NCBI GenBank assembly: GCA_037968655.1
Contig: JBBKVW010000025.1
Span: 1 to 9,896 of the forward strand
From: CAISIP01 sp037968655
Lineage (GTDB): Bacteria; Pseudomonadota; Gammaproteobacteria; Burkholderiales; Burkholderiaceae_C
Direction: 5' to 3'
Length of the DNA: 9,896 bases
Shown: positions 7,034-9,896 of the stretch, in pieces
How positions within the stretch are numbered: position 1 is the first letter of the stretch
Layout of the letters: every line of letters begins with the position of its first letter
The notes under the pieces: generated by a model
Databases searched by the model: none
Told to the model about the DNA's origin: nothing
What the model saw: only the letters and a program-made list of their open reading frames with translations
Made by a program: the position numbers and the translations under genes

Positions 7034-7085
7034 GCAGCGGGCGTACGTTGCGCTTGTGGATTGGTTCGGGCATTTTGGAGATGGC

Positions 7086-7628
7086 ATGAAGGGCATTGTG
7101 TTTACCGAGTTCATCGGCTTCGTCACTGTCCGTTTCGGCGCGGATGCCGCCGATGACATCATCGAGGCATGCAACCTTCCGAGCGGCGGTGCCTATACCG
7201 CGGTCGGGACCTACGACCACGCCGAGATGGTCGCACTGTGCAATGCGCTGGCGGTGCACACAGGTGAGCCGGCGGGCGACCTGCTCAAGGGCTTTGGGGC
7301 CCATCTGAGCACCGCATTTGCCAATGGCTATCCCGGCTTCTTCGCTCGCGCCAGCCACTTCTTTGACTTCCTCGAAAGTATCGAGGCGCACATCCACAAG
7401 GAAGTGCGCAAGCTGTACCCGGATGCTGAGTTGCCGACATTCACAGTGCGCGAACGCAGCGAATCGAGGCTGGTCATGGATTACCGCAGCCCGCGCCGTC
7501 TGGGCCCGCTGGCCGAAGGGCTGATCACAGGCAGCGCGTCAAAATTTGATGTGCAGGTGCAGGTCCGAACCGAAGTGCTCGAAGACAGCCAGGGCCAGGC
7601 CGTGCGATTCTTCGTTGACCTGGTCTGA
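7086..7628 (+). CDS. hnoX: H-NOX (haem nitric oxide/oxygen-binding) sensor
   Basis: The 180-residue protein begins MKGIVFTEFIGFV, the H-NOX signature start, and has the usual stand-alone length. The proximal haem ligand is H104 (HIHKEVRKLYP), followed by P117. The propionate-binding YxSxR motif is Y133, S135, R137 (DYRSPRRL). By gapless offset from the Thermoanaerobacter protein (H102, Y131/S133/R135, Y140), the distal position is L142, not Tyr, which predicts NO and CO binding without stable O2 binding. The only cysteines are C29 and C52, so the zinc/thiol site of Shewanella and Vibrio H-NOX is absent. The start at 7086 is set by GGAG at 7077-7080 with a 5-base spacer; an in-frame GTG at 7056 has none. 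Its partner gene starts 19 bases after its stop. Confidence 0.95.
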   Translation: MKGIVFTEFIGFVTVRFGADAADDIIEACNLPSGGAYTAVGTYDHAEMVALCNALAVHTGEPAGDLLKGFGAHLSTAFANGYPGFFARASHFFDFLESIEAHIHKEVRKLYPDAELPTFTVRERSESRLVMDYRSPRRLGPLAEGLITGSASKFDVQVQVRTEVLEDSQGQAVRFFVDLV

Positions 7629-7647
7629 TGCAATATCAACCCGCATC

Positions 7648-9177
7648 GTGAACCAGGTAATCGAATTGCCCCAGCCGGACGACCTGCAGGCCGAGCGTGT
7701 GCGGCGCCTGGAGGGGCGGCTTGATCGGGAGCGGCGCGCCCGCATCGAAGCCGAACGATTGCTGGAGGAGAAGTCGCTCGCCTTGTACGACGCCAACCTG
7801 GCGCTCGCCGCGCTCGCCGCCGGCCTGGAGCAGCGCGTCAAGGATCGCACCCAGGAACTGACGGCCGCGCGCCAATTGGCGCTGACACAGGCCGAGACCG
7901 ACGCCTTGACCGGCATCGCCAACCGTGGCGCTTTCACACGCCGGCTGAACGAGACACTGGCCAATGCCGAGGCCACGACCGAGGGCGTCGCCTTGTTGCT
8001 GATCGACCTGGACGACTTCAAATCGGTCAACGACAACCTGGGTCATGCGGCGGGCGACGCGATGCTGATTGCTGTGGCGCAGCGTCTGAGTGAAGTTGTT
8101 CGTCCGGGAGACACCGTGGCCCGCCTGGGTGGAGACGAGTTCGCCGTCGTCGCGCATGGCGTCGGCTTTGACCAGCATGGGCAACAGATGGCGCAACGCT
8201 TGCATGATGCCGTGTGCCAACCACTGATCTTCGAGCGGCGCAGCATCGGTTGCCAATGTTCGATTGGCATCGCCCATGCCGACCCGGTCGGGATCCATGC
8301 GGACCTTCTATTGGGCAATGCCGACTTGGCGCTTTATGCCGCCAAACACGCGGGTCGGGGCAGGGTGTGCTCCTTCGAGGCGGGCCTGCGGGCCGAAGTC
8401 GAGAAGAAGGCGCGTCTGGAAGGGGAGGTGCGCCATGCCGTGCTGGCCGATCAGATAGAACCGTGGTATCAGCCGATACGAGACTGTCGCAGCGGTCGCT
8501 TCACCAGTGTCGAGATGCTCGCGCGCTGGCATTTGCCCGATGGCGAGGTCAGGTCGCCCGGTGAGTTTCTGGGCGCGGTTGAGGCACTCGGGCTGCTGGA
8601 CACCATGATGGAAAACATGTTGCGCCGCGCCATGTCCGAGGCGTTGCCGCTGGTCAACAGCGGCGCATTGGGCTACCTGTCGATCAACGTGTCGCCAACC
8701 CAGTTCAATTACGGCTGGGCCCAGAATGCCTTGCCACGCCTGCAGGCGCAGACCGGCTTTCCGGCACACGCGCTGGTGGTCGAGCTGACCGAGACAGCCT
8801 TGCTCGATGACATCGCGATCGTGCGCGGCATGCTGGGCGTGCTGACCGACAGCGGCATTCGCATCGCATTGGATGACTTCGGCATGGGCTACTCGAACTT
8901 CTCGTTGTTGCGCCAATTGCGCTTCAATTTTCTCAAGCTGGATCGTTCGCTCAGCAACGATATCGAAACCGATGCGCACTCGCGTGCGGTGACCGAGTGC
9001 GTGCTGGCATTGGCATCGCGCCTGGGCGTTGACGTGATTGCCGAGGGCGTCGAGACGCAGCGGCAATCCGACCTCCTGCTGGCCGCCGGATGCTCTGCTC
9101 AGCAGGGCTTCTTTCATGCCCGCCCACAACGCGATCTGCGCGCCGCGCTGTCTGCCGGAGTCGTGCCGGGGCGGTGA
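7648..9177 (+). CDS. H-NOX-associated GGDEF-EAL c-di-GMP enzyme (HaCE type)
   Basis: From GTG 7648 the protein has 509 residues. An N-terminal coiled coil (about 14-80, LEGRLDRERRARIEAERLLEE onward) is followed by a GGDEF domain (about 82-245) and an EAL domain (about 255-505). The cyclase has D120 and N128 near the metal and substrate, GGDEF at 161-165, and the inhibitory RxxD site at 152-155. The EAL motif reads EML (289-291), and N347, E379, D409, D410, K430, D432, E466, E469 and Q486 fill the catalytic and metal positions. Both activities are therefore plausible. In Legionella and Shewanella woodyi such enzymes are controlled by the adjacent H-NOX. No transmembrane segment is seen, so it is cytoplasmic. 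The start is uncertain: no Shine-Dalgarno precedes GTG 7648, and a TTG at 7615 is an alternative. Confidence 0.92.
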   Translation: MNQVIELPQPDDLQAERVRRLEGRLDRERRARIEAERLLEEKSLALYDANLALAALAAGLEQRVKDRTQELTAARQLALTQAETDALTGIANRGAFTRRLNETLANAEATTEGVALLLIDLDDFKSVNDNLGHAAGDAMLIAVAQRLSEVVRPGDTVARLGGDEFAVVAHGVGFDQHGQQMAQRLHDAVCQPLIFERRSIGCQCSIGIAHADPVGIHADLLLGNADLALYAAKHAGRGRVCSFEAGLRAEVEKKARLEGEVRHAVLADQIEPWYQPIRDCRSGRFTSVEMLARWHLPDGEVRSPGEFLGAVEALGLLDTMMENMLRRAMSEALPLVNSGALGYLSINVSPTQFNYGWAQNALPRLQAQTGFPAHALVVELTETALLDDIAIVRGMLGVLTDSGIRIALDDFGMGYSNFSLLRQLRFNFLKLDRSLSNDIETDAHSRAVTECVLALASRLGVDVIAEGVETQRQSDLLLAAGCSAQQGFFHARPQRDLRAALSAGVVPGR

Positions 9178-9187
9178 GGGGCACAAT

Positions 9188-9200
9188 GACCCGGTGGGTC
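9188..9200. repeat. short hairpin after the GGDEF-EAL gene
   Basis: GACCC (9188-9192) and GGGTC (9196-9200) form a perfect 5-bp stem around GGT, 10 bases after the GGDEF-EAL stop. No T-run follows, so it is not a standard intrinsic terminator, and it would lie inside the rhodanese frame if that gene began at 9186. Confidence 0.3.
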
Positions 9201-9219
9201 GCTGCGCATGCGTTGCTTA

Positions 9220-9236
9220 GCCCAACGTCGTTTGGC
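9220..9236. repeat. second hairpin between GGDEF-EAL and rhodanese genes
   Basis: GCCCAAC (9220-9226) and GTTTGGC (9230-9236) pair at six of seven positions around GTC. With the hairpin at 9188-9200 it forms a pair of possible stems in the 122-base gap. They may attenuate read-through or protect transcript ends; there is no T-run. Confidence 0.28.
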
Positions 9237-9299
9237 ATGTATCGCCGGGCAAGTGCGCCTTACCCAGTTGAACAGCCTGATCCGCCTGAACCAGAACCC

Positions 9300-9755
9300 A
9301 TGCCAATGACCGCGACACCGAGCAGGCTTCATCCCAGCAGACAGCGCCGCATATTGTTGGGCGGGATCGCCGCAGCCCTGAGCGGAGTGGCGCACGCCGA
9401 CCACGACCGGGTCGCCGTCGATGGCGCCGTCAGCCTGGACTACGCCCGCGCAGAATTCGAGGCCGGGCGCGCGGTCCTGATCGACATCCGCGAGCCCGAC
9501 GAGCACGCCACCGGGGTGGCGCCGGGCGCGATGCTGCTGCCAATGCGCCAACTGGGCCGGCGGCTGGCCGAGATCCCGACCGACCCGAGCCGGCCGGTGC
9601 TGCTGATCTGCCGCACGCAGAACCGATCAAGCGCCACCTTGCGCGCGCTTCGCGAGCATGGCTACGGACATGTGCGTTACGTGCACGGCGGCATGAGCGA
9701 GTGGGCCCGGCGCGGCTGGCCCATGGTCAAGCCAGGGGCCAAGCCCGGTGGCTGA
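9300..9755 (+). CDS. exported rhodanese-domain protein with Tat-like signal
   Basis: From ATG 9300 the product is 151 residues. Residues 13-33 read as a signal peptide: SRQRR, then a hydrophobic ILLGGIAAALSG, then AHA before D34. The RR followed by a hydrophobic run suggests Tat export, although the consensus is imperfect. A single rhodanese domain spans about 44-143, with DIREPDEHATG and the active-site loop C104-R-T-Q-N-R109, the six-residue loop of sulfurtransferases. Such proteins move sulfane sulfur from donors such as thiosulfate or persulfides to acceptors; the substrate here is unknown. It lies 14 bases before a CcdA-like gene, which may supply reductant. Start choice is uncertain: an in-frame ATG at 9186 has a better ribosome site (GAGGGG at 9176-9181) but would bury the signal peptide behind 38 residues. 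Confidence 0.85.
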   Translation: MPMTATPSRLHPSRQRRILLGGIAAALSGVAHADHDRVAVDGAVSLDYARAEFEAGRAVLIDIREPDEHATGVAPGAMLLPMRQLGRRLAEIPTDPSRPVLLICRTQNRSSATLRALREHGYGHVRYVHGGMSEWARRGWPMVKPGAKPGG

Positions 9756-9769
9756 GCGAAGCGCGACCC

Positions 9770-9896
9770 ATGGTTGAAATCGGTTGGCTGAGCACGCTGG
9801 CACTGCCCGTCTTCTTTGGCCTGATCGGGTTCCTCGAACCTTGCTCTATCGGCACGACAATGGTGATGGTCAAACAGATGGAGGGCCGCAGCGGGC
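9770..9896 (+). CDS. CcdA/DsbD-type transmembrane thiol-reductant transporter (partial, N-terminal 42 residues)
   Basis: The frame opens with ATG 9770, 14 bases after the rhodanese stop, and runs off the right edge. The residues MVEIGWLSTLALPVFFGLIGF begin a first membrane helix. LEPCSIGTT follows, the Pro-Cys motif that holds the first redox cysteine in CcdA and the DsbD membrane domain. These proteins carry electrons from cytoplasmic thioredoxin to periplasmic thiol proteins. The tight spacing suggests an operon with the exported rhodanese, which could be its client or partner. The family call rests on 42 residues, but the motif is characteristic. No strong ribosome site is seen, so coupling with the upstream gene is likely. 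Confidence 0.8.
   Translation, partial: MVEIGWLSTLALPVFFGLIGFLEPCSIGTTMVMVKQMEGRSG

Larger units (their letters stand above)
6544..7085. other. divergent intergenic region between cyclase operon and hnoX
   Basis: About 540 bases separate the leader ORF from the H-NOX gene. Frames open across it (for example 6791-7156 plus and 6699-6881 minus) give compositions without recognisable domains, and I see no tRNA, transposase remnant or CRISPR repeat. Its left end carries the leader ribosome site and the 6569-6597 inverted repeat. A loose inverted repeat, CTCCTGC (6640-6646) and GCAGGAG (6672-6678), lies further in. The right 150 bases hold two dyads and the candidate hnoX promoter. The middle, about 6680-6930, shows nothing I can name. 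Confidence 0.6.

Noticed and set aside
7056..7085. GTG 7056 as the H-NOX start.
   Set aside because: The H-NOX fold starts at MKG, encoded from 7086, which has its own GGAG ribosome site.
7546..7647. ATG 7546 as the start of the GGDEF-EAL gene.
   Set aside because: It would overlap hnoX by 83 bases, and the added residues are a Cys/Arg-rich shadow of the hnoX frame.
7636..9186. Minus-strand open frames of 220 and 292 codons opposite the GGDEF-EAL gene.
   Set aside because: Antisense shadows with no recognisable motif; the plus strand has complete GGDEF and EAL domains.

Overview
The window is GC-rich and looks chromosomal. Its gene families suggest a proteobacterium, most likely a betaproteobacterium of the Burkholderiales type: a FrnE-like DsbA protein, a ParE/ribbon-helix-helix toxin-antitoxin pair, SAM-cyclase-AAA-TPR and cyclase-TolB-TPR proteins, an H-NOX with its partner c-di-GMP enzyme, and a rhodanese next to a CcdA-like protein. 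The taxon is an inference; the window holds no rRNA, tRNA or other marker.

Layout, left to right. (1) 1-402, minus: the N-terminal part of a FrnE-like DsbA-family oxidoreductase, running off the left edge. (2) 403-543: a divergent gap with three inverted repeats, the last a likely antitoxin operator. (3) 544-1140, plus: a two-gene toxin-antitoxin operon. (4) 1199-6543, minus, convergent with the toxin-antitoxin pair: an apparent operon with a possible 37-codon leader ORF (TGATG overlap), a large SAM / class III cyclase / AAA ATPase / TPR protein, and a second class III cyclase with a TolB-like and TPR C-terminus. (5) 6544-7085: about 540 bases without a convincing gene beyond the leader, holding inverted repeats and a candidate promoter. 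(6) 7086-9177, plus: an H-NOX haem NO sensor followed by a GGDEF-EAL protein. (7) 9300-9896, plus: an exported (Tat-like signal) rhodanese and the start of a CcdA/DsbD-like membrane protein, running off the right edge.

The middle of the window is a nucleotide second-messenger locus. Two class III nucleotide cyclases are transcribed away from an H-NOX / c-di-GMP module. The H-NOX has the proximal His and YxSxR motif, lacks a distal Tyr and lacks the zinc-site cysteines of Shewanella-type proteins, so it is predicted to sense NO rather than O2 or thiol oxidation. Its partner keeps complete residue sets for both making and breaking c-di-GMP. Both cyclases keep metal and transition-state residues but have non-canonical residues at the purine-selecting positions, so their product (cAMP or cGMP) cannot be read from sequence. 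The H-NOX/c-di-GMP pairing is a known arrangement. The least explained features are the leader ORF in front of the cyclase operon and the strong dyad in front of the H-NOX gene.
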